Origin: an uncultured Oscillospiraceae bacterium
GTDB taxonomy: Bacteria > Bacillota > Clostridia > Oscillospirales > Ruminococcaceae
Length of the DNA stretch: 20,209 nucleotides
Reading direction: 5' to 3'
Assembly: GCA_947522735.1 (NCBI GenBank)
Contig: CANNTZ010000044.1
Coordinates: 1-20,209, forward strand
Shown here: positions 13,234 to 20,209 of the stretch, piece by piece
Position numbering within the stretch: position 1 is the stretch's first letter
How the letters are laid out: each line of letters starts with the position of its first letter
Made by a program: the position numbers and the translations under genes
The notes under the pieces: generated by a model
Seen by the model: only the letters and a program-made list of their open reading frames with translations
Databases searched by the model: none
What the model was told of the DNA's origin: nothing

Positions 13234-13831
13234 ACTAATTATATCACATGCAGCGCTCGCAGGTCAACCGGCCGGCAATAAAAGCCGCCGCGCAGCGCGC
13301 ACAGGAGCAGCCGCGGACAAAACCGGCGATGCCGCGGCTTTGCCCGCCTGTTAATGCGCCGCGCCCGTGTCCGCAGCGAGAAGCGTAAGCGCCCGGCGGC
13401 ATACGCGCATATACGCGTGCGCTCCGGATACCCTGCACCGTCAGCTTTGCCGCCTTGCCCGCGAGACGGCGGAGCACGGCTCTGATTTTTTATTATGGTT
13501 GGCGCTTGGGCCTGCCCTGCGGCTAAAACAGCTTTCGCAGGCCAGCTTTTCATCGATTGCAACAAAAATTCATCAAAAAAGCATTCGACTTCATGCTGTT
13601 TAATAATTACCAAACATATATTCGCAACAAAATGCGTCATTTTTTACAGGGAGCGATATATTAAAATTAAACATTTGTCAATAATTAATGAGCAAAATTT
13701 CTTGACAACGGACTGCAATAGCATTAAAATATATGTAGTATGCTTTTTATATGATTATTTCGGGGCTCCTCCCTTTGTCATAGACCAAAAAAGAATACGC
13801 AATTATTATGATCGGAGGAAGTAATTGTCAC
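13234..13831. other. Intergenic region ogg-rny: GC-rich hairpins then AT-rich leader
   Basis: No supportable gene. Bases 13240-13485 are GC-rich with several inverted repeats: AGCCGCGG/CCGCGGCT (13309-13316 and 13332-13339), an ACGCG/CGCGT hairpin within 13393-13427, and CCGCC/GGCGG (13450-13454, 13468-13472), then GAGC/GCTC and a T run (13486-13491) that resembles a weak terminator. From about 13555 the composition becomes strongly AT-rich up to the rny promoter (13702-13730) and a 5' untranslated region of roughly 95 bases. The structured part could be the ogg 3' end, a small RNA or decayed sequence. A 109-codon open frame (13495-13824) has no recognisable start signals or domains and was not called. 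Confidence 0.5.
13702..13730 (+). promoter_or_regulatory. Promoter of rny
   Basis: Perfect -35 TTGACA (13702-13707), 17-base spacer, -10 TAAAAT (13725-13730), about 100 bases before the rny start. Confidence 0.82.
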
Positions 13832-15394
13832 ATGACACAGGTTAGCATCGTCTGGCTGGTCGTCGCTGCGTTTGCCGGATTGCTTGCCGGCGGTATCTGC
13901 GCTTTCTTTATCGGCGTTTCATATAGACGCAAGGTTGCCGAGGCTGAGCTTGGCTCCGCTGAGGAAGAGGCAAAAAGGATAGTTTCGGACGCAATCAAGA
14001 CGGCGGAGGCAAAGAAAAAAGAAGCGCTTGTGGACGCGAAGGACGAGATCCACAGGCTCAAGCAGGAAAACGAACGAGAGCTCAGAGAAAGACGCTCCGG
14101 CATCCAGAAGCAGGAGCACCGTCTCCAGCAGAAGGAGGAATCGCTCGACAGAAAGCTTGACAATTTTGAAAAAAAGGAAGAGACCCTTCAGAACAAGCTG
14201 AAGGAGGCGGAAATCTATCTCGAGGAATCCAAGCAGCTAAAGGCGCGGGAGCTTGAAATACTCGAGCGCATCTCCGGGCTGACCATAGAGCAGGCAAAGG
14301 AACAGCTCCTCTCCACGCTTGACGGCGAGCTGAACCATGAGAAATCGGTCAAGATAGCCCAGTATGAGCAGCAGCTCAAGGAGGAATCGGAGGAAAAGGC
14401 CAAGCAGTATATCTCGCTGGCAATAATGCGCTGCGCGTCCGATTATGTCGCGGAGGCGACGGTGTCGGTGGTGCCGCTGCCCAACGACGAGATGAAGGGC
14501 CGTATAATCGGCCGCGAGGGCCGCAACATACGCGCAATAGAGTCGCAGACCGGCGTTGATCTCATCATCGACGACACGCCGGAGGCTATTACCATATCCA
14601 GCTTTGACCCCGTGCGGCGCGAGATTGCGCGCCTTGCGCTCGAGCATCTCATCCAGGACGGACGCATCCACCCCGCCAAGATCGAGGAGTCCATCGAGAG
14701 AGCGCGCAAGGAGGTCGAGCAGAAGATCAAGCAGGACGGCGAGCGCGCTATCATCGCGACCGGCGTACACGGCCTGCATCCCGAGATTGTCAAGCTGCTC
14801 GGACGTATGCGCTACCGCACCAGCTACGGTCAGAACGTGCTTGAGCACTCCATCGAGGTCTCTCAGCTTGCCGGTATGATGGCCTCGGAGCTTGGCGCAG
14901 ACGCCAACCTCGCACGCCGCGCCGGACTCATCCACGATATCGGCAAGGCGCTCACCCATGAGGTCGAGGGCTCCCACGTCAACATCGGCGTCGAGATTGC
15001 CAAGAAATACAAGGAAAACCCCGACGTCATCCACGCCATCGAGGCGCACCACGGAGACGTGGAGCCGCGGACCGTCGTCGCATGTCTCGTTCAGGCCGCC
15101 GACGCCATATCCGCAGCGCGTCCCGGCGCACGCCGCGAAAATCTCGAAAACTACATCAAGCGTCTTGAAAAGCTTGAAGCCATTGCCAACGCCTACGAGG
15201 GCGTCGACAAGTGCTATGCCATTCAGGCGGGCCGCGAGATACGCATCATCGTCAAGCCGGACGTCATCCGGGACGATCAGATATCCTTTGTCGCACGCGA
15301 GATTGTCAAAAACATCGAGAAAGAGCTTGACTATCCCGGACAGATCAAGGTGCACGTCGTCCGCGAAAGCCGCGCCATCGAGTACGCCAAATAA
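13832..15394 (+). CDS. rny: Ribonuclease Y
   Basis: Membrane-anchored endoribonuclease that starts bulk mRNA decay in Firmicutes. From ATG 13832 the protein is 520 residues, the family's usual length. It has an N-terminal transmembrane helix (about 5-28, VSIVWLVVAAFAGLLAGG), a long charged coiled coil (about 35-200), a KH domain with GRIIGREGRNIR (G-x-x-G near residue 227) and an HD phosphohydrolase domain with VLEHSIEV, then LIHDIGKA (His-Asp about residues 367-368) and AIEAHHGDVEP. An in-frame ATG at 13808 gives eight extra residues but has no ribosome binding site. GGAGG at 13814-13818 precedes the chosen ATG by 13 bases, rather far. The following ymdB has its own promoter and a terminator intervenes. 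Confidence 0.97.
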   Translation: MTQVSIVWLVVAAFAGLLAGGICAFFIGVSYRRKVAEAELGSAEEEAKRIVSDAIKTAEAKKKEALVDAKDEIHRLKQENERELRERRSGIQKQEHRLQQKEESLDRKLDNFEKKEETLQNKLKEAEIYLEESKQLKARELEILERISGLTIEQAKEQLLSTLDGELNHEKSVKIAQYEQQLKEESEEKAKQYISLAIMRCASDYVAEATVSVVPLPNDEMKGRIIGREGRNIRAIESQTGVDLIIDDTPEAITISSFDPVRREIARLALEHLIQDGRIHPAKIEESIERARKEVEQKIKQDGERAIIATGVHGLHPEIVKLLGRMRYRTSYGQNVLEHSIEVSQLAGMMASELGADANLARRAGLIHDIGKALTHEVEGSHVNIGVEIAKKYKENPDVIHAIEAHHGDVEPRTVVACLVQAADAISAARPGARRENLENYIKRLEKLEAIANAYEGVDKCYAIQAGREIRIIVKPDVIRDDQISFVAREIVKNIEKELDYPGQIKVHVVRESRAIEYAK

Positions 15395-15413
15395 AAATAA
15401 AGCGTATAATATT

Positions 15414-15442
15414 ACAAAAACCTCCGAGAAGGGGGTTTTTGT
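15414..15442 (+). terminator. Terminator between rny and ymdB
   Basis: ACAAAAACC (15414-15422) pairs with GGTTTTTGT (15434-15442), with three more pairs (one of them T-G) and a GAGAA loop. It lies 19 bases after the rny stop and could work on both strands. Confidence 0.8.
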
Positions 15443-15464
15443 TGTTTATAAATTAACATTTTTC

Positions 15465-15473
15465 TGATATAAT
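15465..15473 (+). promoter_or_regulatory. Extended -10 promoter of ymdB
   Basis: TGATATAAT (15465-15473), a TGn extension plus a perfect TATAAT, 37 bases before the ymdB ATG. The matching -35 (TTTATA at 15445-15450, 17 bases upstream) is weak, which fits an extended -10 promoter. Confidence 0.65.
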
Positions 15474-15510
15474 GATAGAATAATAACCCGAAGAAACGGA
15501 GCTGTGCCAT

Positions 15511-16281
15511 ATGCGTGTACTTGCACTCGGCGACGTAGTTGGAGGCTGCGGCTGTGAAAAGCTGAGAACGTCGCTGCCGGAGCTGAAAAAACGGTATTCT
15601 GCGGATCTCACTGTCGTCAACGGCGAAAACTCCTCCGAAAGCATCGGCATCAGTCGCGACACTGCGGCGGCCCTCTTCCGCAGCGGCGCAGATGTCATAA
15701 CCACCGGCAACCACGTCTGGCGGCACCGCGACATCTTCGACGAGCTGGATCGAGGCGCCGGAGTCATCCGCCCCGCCAACTATCACCCCGACGCCCCCGG
15801 GAGCGGCTGCTTCCGCTTTGAGAAGGGGCGGCTCCGGGCGCTGATAATCAATCTTGCGGGACAGCTCTTCATGGACGCGCCATATGAATCGCCGTTTGCC
15901 TGCGCCGAGCGGCTGCTCGCCAAAAACGACTGTAAGGCCGTCCTCATAGACTTCCACGCCGAGGCAACCTCCGAAAAGCAGACGCTCGGATGGCTGCTCG
16001 ACGGCCGAGTCTCGCTCGTGTTCGGCACGCACACCCATGTCCAGACCGCCGACGAGCGGATACTGCCCGGCGGCACCGGCTATATCACCGACCTTGGAAT
16101 GTGCGGCGCGCGCGATTCGATAATCGGCATGAACACCGGCGTTGCAATGCGCCGCATCATCACAAAAATTCCGGAGGCCACCCGAACCGCGACCGGGGAG
16201 GGCATGATAAACGGCGTGTTCGCCGAGATCGATGAGACCACCGGCAAGACTGTACGCATAGAACGCATAAATTTGCGCTGA
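15511..16281 (+). CDS. ymdB: YmdB-family metallophosphoesterase (TIGR00282)
   Basis: 256-residue dinuclear metal phosphodiesterase; the Bacillus homologue hydrolyses cyclic nucleotides such as 2',3'-cAMP and affects biofilm and motility decisions. Metal-ligand positions are visible: GD8 (ALGDVVG), NGEN with E39 and N40, TGNHVW with N67-H68, DFHAE with H149, and GTHTHVQ with H174 and H176. These fit the family pattern and the length is normal. The ribosome binding site is CGGAG before the ATG at 15511. It is next to rny, a neighbourhood conserved in Firmicutes, but is separated from rny by a terminator and has its own promoter. The next gene follows after 17 bases, so the two are probably co-transcribed. 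Confidence 0.95.
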   Translation: MRVLALGDVVGGCGCEKLRTSLPELKKRYSADLTVVNGENSSESIGISRDTAAALFRSGADVITTGNHVWRHRDIFDELDRGAGVIRPANYHPDAPGSGCFRFEKGRLRALIINLAGQLFMDAPYESPFACAERLLAKNDCKAVLIDFHAEATSEKQTLGWLLDGRVSLVFGTHTHVQTADERILPGGTGYITDLGMCGARDSIIGMNTGVAMRRIITKIPEATRTATGEGMINGVFAEIDETTGKTVRIERINLR

Positions 16282-16298
16282 CCCCGGGAGGAATACCC

Positions 16299-17876
16299 TT
16301 GAAGCAATTACAGGTAACGAATTTGTTCAGAAAAACGCTGTGCGCGCTGCTGGCGACACTGCTGGCGGCGTCGCTGTGCGGCTGCTCCGGAGGCAGCGAC
16401 GGTGAAAACGGCTTTCAGGCGCTGTTCAAGCTGGACGGGACCGGAGACTCCGCATCGGAGCCGCGCGAGCCGACGCCGGTGACCGAGCTCGACCTGCCCT
16501 ACGACCCGTCCGACACGCACGGCGGCAGGATATTTGATCCATATTACTGCCAGACCTCGGCGAACCGCTATATCTGCGCGCTCGTCTACGACCCGCTGTT
16601 CCGCATCGACGGGAGCTATCAGCCGCAGCCCTGCATCGCGGAATCGGCGGAGTATTCGTCCGTGGCGCTCTCGGAGCACGAGACCGCGTATTTCTGCGTT
16701 GTCACGCTGCGCGAGGGCGCGCTGTTCTCCGACGGCGACGAGGTTACGGCCGCAGACGTGCTCTATTCGATATCGCTGGCGATGGCAAAGGATTCCGTGT
16801 TCGCCACGAAGCTCTCGAACGTTGTGAGCTACACAAGATCCGAGCCGAACAGGATCACCTTCAGGCTCCATTCGCCCGACGCGATGTTTGCAAGCCTGCT
16901 CTGCTTTCCCATCGTCAAAAAGGGCAGCGGCGACAATCAGGCCTACGTCGGCTCCGGCCGATATCGCCCGATACTCGTCGGCGAGAGCGTGCGCCTGCTG
17001 CAAAACGAGCACTACTCCGGCAGCGGGCCGATCCGGCTTATATCTCTCGTCGAGGTGGAGGACGGCAACATGCTGATGTACGGCCTCAAGACCGGCTCCA
17101 TCGACTTTGCGTTCTTCGATTTTTCCGCCGATATGTCGTATAGCGCAGCGAGCGGCTCGCAGCTTGTGCAGCTCAACAATATGATCTTTATCGGCGTAAA
17201 CGGCTATTCCCGCCAGCTTGCAGACGCGGCGGTGCGCCGTGCGGTATCGCTGACTATCGACCGCAGCGCGCTGGTGAGCGCGTATTCCGGCATGGCCACG
17301 GCGGCATATACGCCGCAGAATCCGCTATTTTCCAACGCGAAGCCGGACGCGCCGGACAGAGATGCCGCGGAAGCGCTGCTGACCCAGGCCGGATTTGAAA
17401 GGGACGAGGAGGGCTTCTTCGCAAAAAGGGATCGAAGGCTGACACTCCGGCTGCTCGTCAACAGCGAGGACGACCGCCGTATCGCCGCAGCGAGCCTTAT
17501 CGCGGAGCAGCTAAACGAGGTGGGCCTCGAGACGGAGCTTGTCGAAAAGCCGTTTTCGGAATATTCCGCACTGCTCGCAGCCGGAGATTACGACCTCTAT
17601 CTCGGCGAGCTGCGGCTCAAATACAACATGTCTATAGCGGCGCTGCTGCCCGGCGGACAGGCGGCCTATTCCACGGCCGCAGACGAGGAATTTATGGCCG
17701 CCTATCTCAAATGGCGCTCCGGAGGCTCGCTTGGCTCCTTCAACAGCGCCTTTGCCGAACAGACCCCGTTCATACCGCTGCTGTTCCGCTGCGGGCTTGT
17801 CTCCTTCTCGCGTTCGCTTTCGTATGATATCGTTTCAACTGAGCAGGATATTTTTTATAATATAATAGATTGGTAA
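16299..17876 (+). CDS. ABC transporter solute-binding lipoprotein, family 5 (peptide/nickel type)
   Basis: 525-residue extracellular binding protein of the OppA/DppA family. The start is TTG at 16299, fixed by GGGAGG seven bases upstream. A lipoprotein signal peptide is visible: a basic N terminus with RK at 11-12, hydrophobic core LCALLATLLAAS and lipobox LCGC with the acylated cysteine at C29. Family features follow: ALVYDPLFRIDGSYQPQP, REGALFSDGDEVTAADVLYS, FRLHSPDAMFASLL and, in the C-terminal half, AAVRRAVSLTIDRSALV and NPLFSN. No permease or ATPase genes are near; its neighbour is ymdB, 17 bases upstream. It may serve a transporter encoded elsewhere or act as a sensor; the ligand cannot be predicted. 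Confidence 0.93.
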   Translation: MKQLQVTNLFRKTLCALLATLLAASLCGCSGGSDGENGFQALFKLDGTGDSASEPREPTPVTELDLPYDPSDTHGGRIFDPYYCQTSANRYICALVYDPLFRIDGSYQPQPCIAESAEYSSVALSEHETAYFCVVTLREGALFSDGDEVTAADVLYSISLAMAKDSVFATKLSNVVSYTRSEPNRITFRLHSPDAMFASLLCFPIVKKGSGDNQAYVGSGRYRPILVGESVRLLQNEHYSGSGPIRLISLVEVEDGNMLMYGLKTGSIDFAFFDFSADMSYSAASGSQLVQLNNMIFIGVNGYSRQLADAAVRRAVSLTIDRSALVSAYSGMATAAYTPQNPLFSNAKPDAPDRDAAEALLTQAGFERDEEGFFAKRDRRLTLRLLVNSEDDRRIAAASLIAEQLNEVGLETELVEKPFSEYSALLAAGDYDLYLGELRLKYNMSIAALLPGGQAAYSTAADEEFMAAYLKWRSGGSLGSFNSAFAEQTPFIPLLFRCGLVSFSRSLSYDIVSTEQDIFYNIIDW

Positions 17877-17905
17877 TAGATTTTTTCAAAGCGTTGTAGT
17901 ATAAT
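17856..17905 (+). promoter_or_regulatory. Putative promoter region of the Asp23-like/YloV genes
   Basis: Two perfect -10 boxes, TATAAT at 17856-17861 (with TTTCAA 17 bases upstream at 17833-17838) and TATAAT at 17900-17905 (no good -35 seen). The first overlaps the end of the solute-binding protein gene. A GC-rich hairpin-capable stretch (about 17915-17962) lies in the leader before the gene at 18005 and may be the end of the preceding transcript. Confidence 0.45.
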
Positions 17906-18004
17906 AATGAGTGAAGCGGTTTTTGCTCCGCCCGCCGCCGCTTTTCGGACGCGCGGCGCGACGGATAAAATAAAAAATCCAACCGATGAAAGAGGGCTGT
18001 ATAG

Positions 18005-18370
18005 ATGATACGCGTAGAAAATCATTTAGGCGTGATCGAAATATCGCACGATTACTTTTCCAAGCTGATCGGACATGCCGTTACCGAGTGCTTCGGCGTC
18101 GCCGGCATGGTTGCGACCACGCCCACACAGGAGATCAACTCCTATGTATTCCGCCGGGATCCCATAGACAAGGGCGTCAAGGTGCGCTCCTCCGGCGGGA
18201 AGCTCTATATCGATCTGCATATCGCCGTATCCTACGGTCTTAACATTGCGGAGATCGTCAAGAGCATCGTCCACAAGGTCAGCTATGTTGTGGAGGATAC
18301 CACCAGGTTACAGGTGGAAAAGGTCAACGTCTATGTCGATACCATGAAGGTGGAAAATTACGACGCCTGA
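18005..18370 (+). CDS. Asp23/Gls24-family envelope stress protein (YloU-like)
   Basis: 121-residue protein of the Asp23 (alkaline-shock) family, a small soluble protein usually found at the membrane or envelope. Visible features: GVIEISHDYFSKLIGHAVTE at the N terminus, then CFGVAGMVATTP, followed by KLYIDLHIAVSYGLNIAEIV and the C-terminal VEKVNVYVDTM, the typical alternating pattern of the family. The ribosome binding site is AGAGGG before the ATG at 18005. The YloV-type gene starts 33 bases after its stop; the yloU-yloV pair is conserved across Firmicutes, which supports both calls. The molecular role is not proven in this lineage. Confidence 0.92.
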   Translation: MIRVENHLGVIEISHDYFSKLIGHAVTECFGVAGMVATTPTQEINSYVFRRDPIDKGVKVRSSGGKLYIDLHIAVSYGLNIAEIVKSIVHKVSYVVEDTTRLQVEKVNVYVDTMKVENYDA

Positions 18371-18403
18371 TACGGCTGTAGCTTGGAAGGATGAGCATAA
18401 ACA

Positions 18404-20080
18404 ATGATACAGGGAAACACTTTGAAATCGGCGTTCATATCCGCCGCAAACAACATCTGCAATCTGAAACAGAAGGTGGACGAGCTTAACGTTTTCCCCG
18501 TCCCTGACGGCGACACCGGCAACAACATGTCCATGACGATGTCCGCAGCGGCACGCCAGCTCGAACGCGAGGAGTCCTCCTCCGTCGCCGCCATCTCCAA
18601 CACCGCCGCGTCGGCGATGCTCCGGGGCGCTCGCGGCAACTCCGGCGTCATTCTCTCGCTGCTGTTCCGCGGCTTCTCCAAGGGACTTGCCGGAAAGGAA
18701 GAGGCCGACGGACACGATATTGCCAGAGCCTTTGCGCTCGGTGTCGAGGCCGCATACAAGGCGGTCATGAAGCCCACCGAGGGCACGATACTTACCGTCG
18801 CGCGCGTCGCGTCCGAAAGGGCCGCGGAATTTGCCGCCACCAACGACGACGCGCTCGCCGTATTTGAAAAATATTACGAGGAGGCAAAGGCCACCCTCGC
18901 CACAACGCCCGAGCTGCTGCCGGTGCTCAAGAAGGCCGGTGTTGTGGACGCGGGCGGTCAGGGTCTGGTTTACATCCTCGAGGGTATGCTCAGCGTGCTG
19001 CGCGACGGCAAAATAATCGCATCCGCCGAAGCGGACGCCGACGCTCCCGCGCCCAGCGCCGCGCGCGACGCCGATTTCGACATTACCTTCCTCTATTGCA
19101 CCGAGTTCCTCATCAACAAGAGCGAGCAGCGGCATGGACAGGACGCCGACGCTCTCAAGCTTCGTGCTTTTGTCGAGTCCATCGGAGACAGCGCCGTAGT
19201 CGTGGACGACACCGACATCATCAAGTGCCACGTTCACACCGACAACCCCGGTCAGGTGCTGGAGCATGCGATACAGTACGGTATGCTCTCCTCCATCAAG
19301 ATAGAAAACATGTACGAGCAGCACCAGCGCCTCCAGAAGGAAGCTGCGCCAAGGACGGAGGAGGCGAAGGCGCCGGCTGCCGGAAGCAAAAAATACGGGT
19401 ATGCTCCGGTGGATGAGACGAGAGAATACGGCTTTGTCGCAGTCTCGGCAGGCGAGGGTATTTCCGAGATATTCACCCAGCTTGGCGCGGACAAAATAGT
19501 CAACGGCGGCCAGACGATGAACCCCTCCACCGAGGATCTGCTCGGCGCGATACAGGCGACGCCCGCAAAGACGGTGTTCGTGCTGCCCAACAACAAAAAT
19601 ATAATCATGGCCGCCGAGCAGGCAGTCAAGCTTGCCGACCGCAACGTCTGCGTCATCCAGACCAAAAACATTCCGCAGGGCATCACCGCGATGCTCAACT
19701 TCGACCCCGGAGTCTCTGTCGAGCAAAACTGCCTTGCAATGACCAAATCCTACGAGTCGGTTCAGACCGGAAGCATCACCTATGCCGCACGCGACAGCGA
19801 GGTTGGCGGGATGAAGATACGCGAGGGCGACATCATGGCGCTCGAAAACGGGAAGGTCTCTTTTGTCGCGCCCAATCTCGTCAAGGCGAGCGTCAAGCTC
19901 ATACGCCAGCTTCTCATCAAGGGCGGCAGCTATGTGACGATGTATTACGGCTCCTCCGTCTCCGACGAGGCCGCGTCGGAGGTTGAGGCGGCGGTGCGCG
20001 AAAAGCTCCCGCAGGACGTCGAGCTTGCGATGGTCAGCGGCGGCCAGCCGGTCTATTACTTCATCATCTCGGTCGAATAA
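18404..20080 (+). CDS. DAK2-domain fatty-acid-kinase-like protein (YloV/FakA)
   Basis: 558 residues. The N-terminal DAK2/DhaL-type ATP-binding domain (about 1-200) has FPVPDGDTGNNM (31-42, metal- and ATP-binding aspartates), LRGARGNSGVILSLLFRGF (73-91) and GVVDAGGQGLVYILEGM (about 180-196). A low-complexity Ala/Asp linker (about 206-222) separates it from the middle and C-terminal domains found in FakA/YloV, with VDDTDIIKCHVHTDNPGQVL and NGGQTMNPSTEDLL. Staphylococcal FakA phosphorylates fatty acids bound to a DegV/FakB partner; no degV gene is in the window, so a distant partner is assumed. The ATG at 18404 has GGAAGG about 13 bases upstream; a nearer ATG at 18391 is out of frame. It follows the Asp23-like gene and precedes glyA by 28 bases. 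Confidence 0.94.
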   Translation: MIQGNTLKSAFISAANNICNLKQKVDELNVFPVPDGDTGNNMSMTMSAAARQLEREESSSVAAISNTAASAMLRGARGNSGVILSLLFRGFSKGLAGKEEADGHDIARAFALGVEAAYKAVMKPTEGTILTVARVASERAAEFAATNDDALAVFEKYYEEAKATLATTPELLPVLKKAGVVDAGGQGLVYILEGMLSVLRDGKIIASAEADADAPAPSAARDADFDITFLYCTEFLINKSEQRHGQDADALKLRAFVESIGDSAVVVDDTDIIKCHVHTDNPGQVLEHAIQYGMLSSIKIENMYEQHQRLQKEAAPRTEEAKAPAAGSKKYGYAPVDETREYGFVAVSAGEGISEIFTQLGADKIVNGGQTMNPSTEDLLGAIQATPAKTVFVLPNNKNIIMAAEQAVKLADRNVCVIQTKNIPQGITAMLNFDPGVSVEQNCLAMTKSYESVQTGSITYAARDSEVGGMKIREGDIMALENGKVSFVAPNLVKASVKLIRQLLIKGGSYVTMYYGSSVSDEAASEVEAAVREKLPQDVELAMVSGGQPVYYFIISVE

Positions 20081-20108
20081 AAAATAAATTCACCCAAGGA
20101 GGGCACAG

Positions 20109-20209
20109 ATGAACAGCTTTGCCGATTATTCCATTGATTTTGTCAAGCGCTTTGACGCCGAGGTTGCTGATGCGATGGCGCTGGAGCTGAAGCGCCAGCG
20201 CCGCAATAT
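20109..20209 (+). CDS. glyA: Serine hydroxymethyltransferase, N-terminal fragment (cut by window edge)
   Basis: Only 33 codons are present, beginning MNSFADYSIDFVKRFD, then EVADAMALELKRQRRNI. This matches the N terminus of GlyA, where the family has a D-EVADA helix followed by E-x-x-RQ-x-x-x-ELIASEN. AAGGAGG lies six bases before the ATG. The enzyme would interconvert serine and glycine with tetrahydrofolate. The call rests on a short stretch and the normal 400-residue body lies beyond the window. Confidence 0.85.
   Translation, partial: MNSFADYSIDFVKRFDAEVADAMALELKRQRRN

Noticed and set aside
13650..13677. Minus-strand TTGACA (complement of TGTCAA at about 13677) as a divergent promoter
   Set aside because: At 16-18 bases downstream only TATCGC-like sequence is found and there is no minus-strand gene to drive.
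13495..13824. 109-codon frame before rny
   Set aside because: Spans the rny promoter and a sharp composition change, with no ribosome binding site or family resemblance.
1..20209. CRISPR arrays, insertion sequences, attachment sites, tRNA or rRNA genes
   Set aside because: I read both strands for regularly spaced repeats, transposase-like frames and tRNA-like cloverleaf or CCA ends and found none I could support; a tRNAscan or Rfam scan would settle small RNA genes.

Overview
The window looks like a chromosomal core segment of a fairly GC-rich member of the Clostridia, probably an Oscillospirales-type gut bacterium. The taxonomic call is an inference from four things: Firmicutes-type gene neighbourhoods (rny-ymdB, the Asp23-like/YloV pair, and yhiN-cmk-plsC-ispH/S1), a T-box leader, strong AGGAGG ribosome binding sites with some GTG and TTG starts, and AT-rich sigma-A-type promoters set in GC-rich coding DNA. 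I see no CRISPR array, tRNA, rRNA, insertion sequence or phage gene.

Left part, minus strand (1-2632): a cysteine operon read leftward, cysE - D-Ala-D-Ala carboxypeptidase - cysS (cut by the window edge). It is preceded by a consensus promoter and a complete T-box leader whose specifier reads UGC (Cys), so charging of tRNA-Cys should control all three genes. Divergent from it (2728-8182) runs a tightly packed plus-strand cluster: an RpiR/SIS regulator, a YhiN/HI0933-type flavoprotein, cytidylate kinase, a PlsC acyltransferase, and a fused IspH-ribosomal S1-like protein. The genes overlap or are separated by fewer than 30 bases. The fused gene carries a consensus-like promoter and a Shine-Dalgarno/ATG exactly at its domain junction, plus an AT-rich island with a perfect 12-bp inverted repeat. 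This suggests that the S1 half can also be made alone.

Middle (8193-13233): two hairpins close the cluster against a convergent galU. Divergent from galU is a two-gene unit encoding a FIST-like protein and a cytoplasmic TIM-barrel glycoside-hydrolase-like protein, ended by a bidirectional terminator. A minus-strand DUF6062-like protein with two CxxC/CxxH modules faces that terminator. Its start is divergent from an OGG-type 8-oxoguanine DNA glycosylase.

Right part (13234-20209): an approximately 600-base intergenic region is GC-rich and hairpin-rich first, then sharply AT-rich, and ends in a perfect TTGACA promoter for RNase Y. It is followed by ymdB, a family 5 solute-binding lipoprotein with no permease beside it, an Asp23/Gls24-family protein, the FakA/YloV-type DAK2 kinase and the start of glyA. 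The set covers RNA turnover, envelope and lipid functions and one-carbon metabolism, and is mostly housekeeping. The least described elements are the FIST-like/glycosidase-like pair, the DUF6062 protein and the internal expression signals inside ispH-S1.
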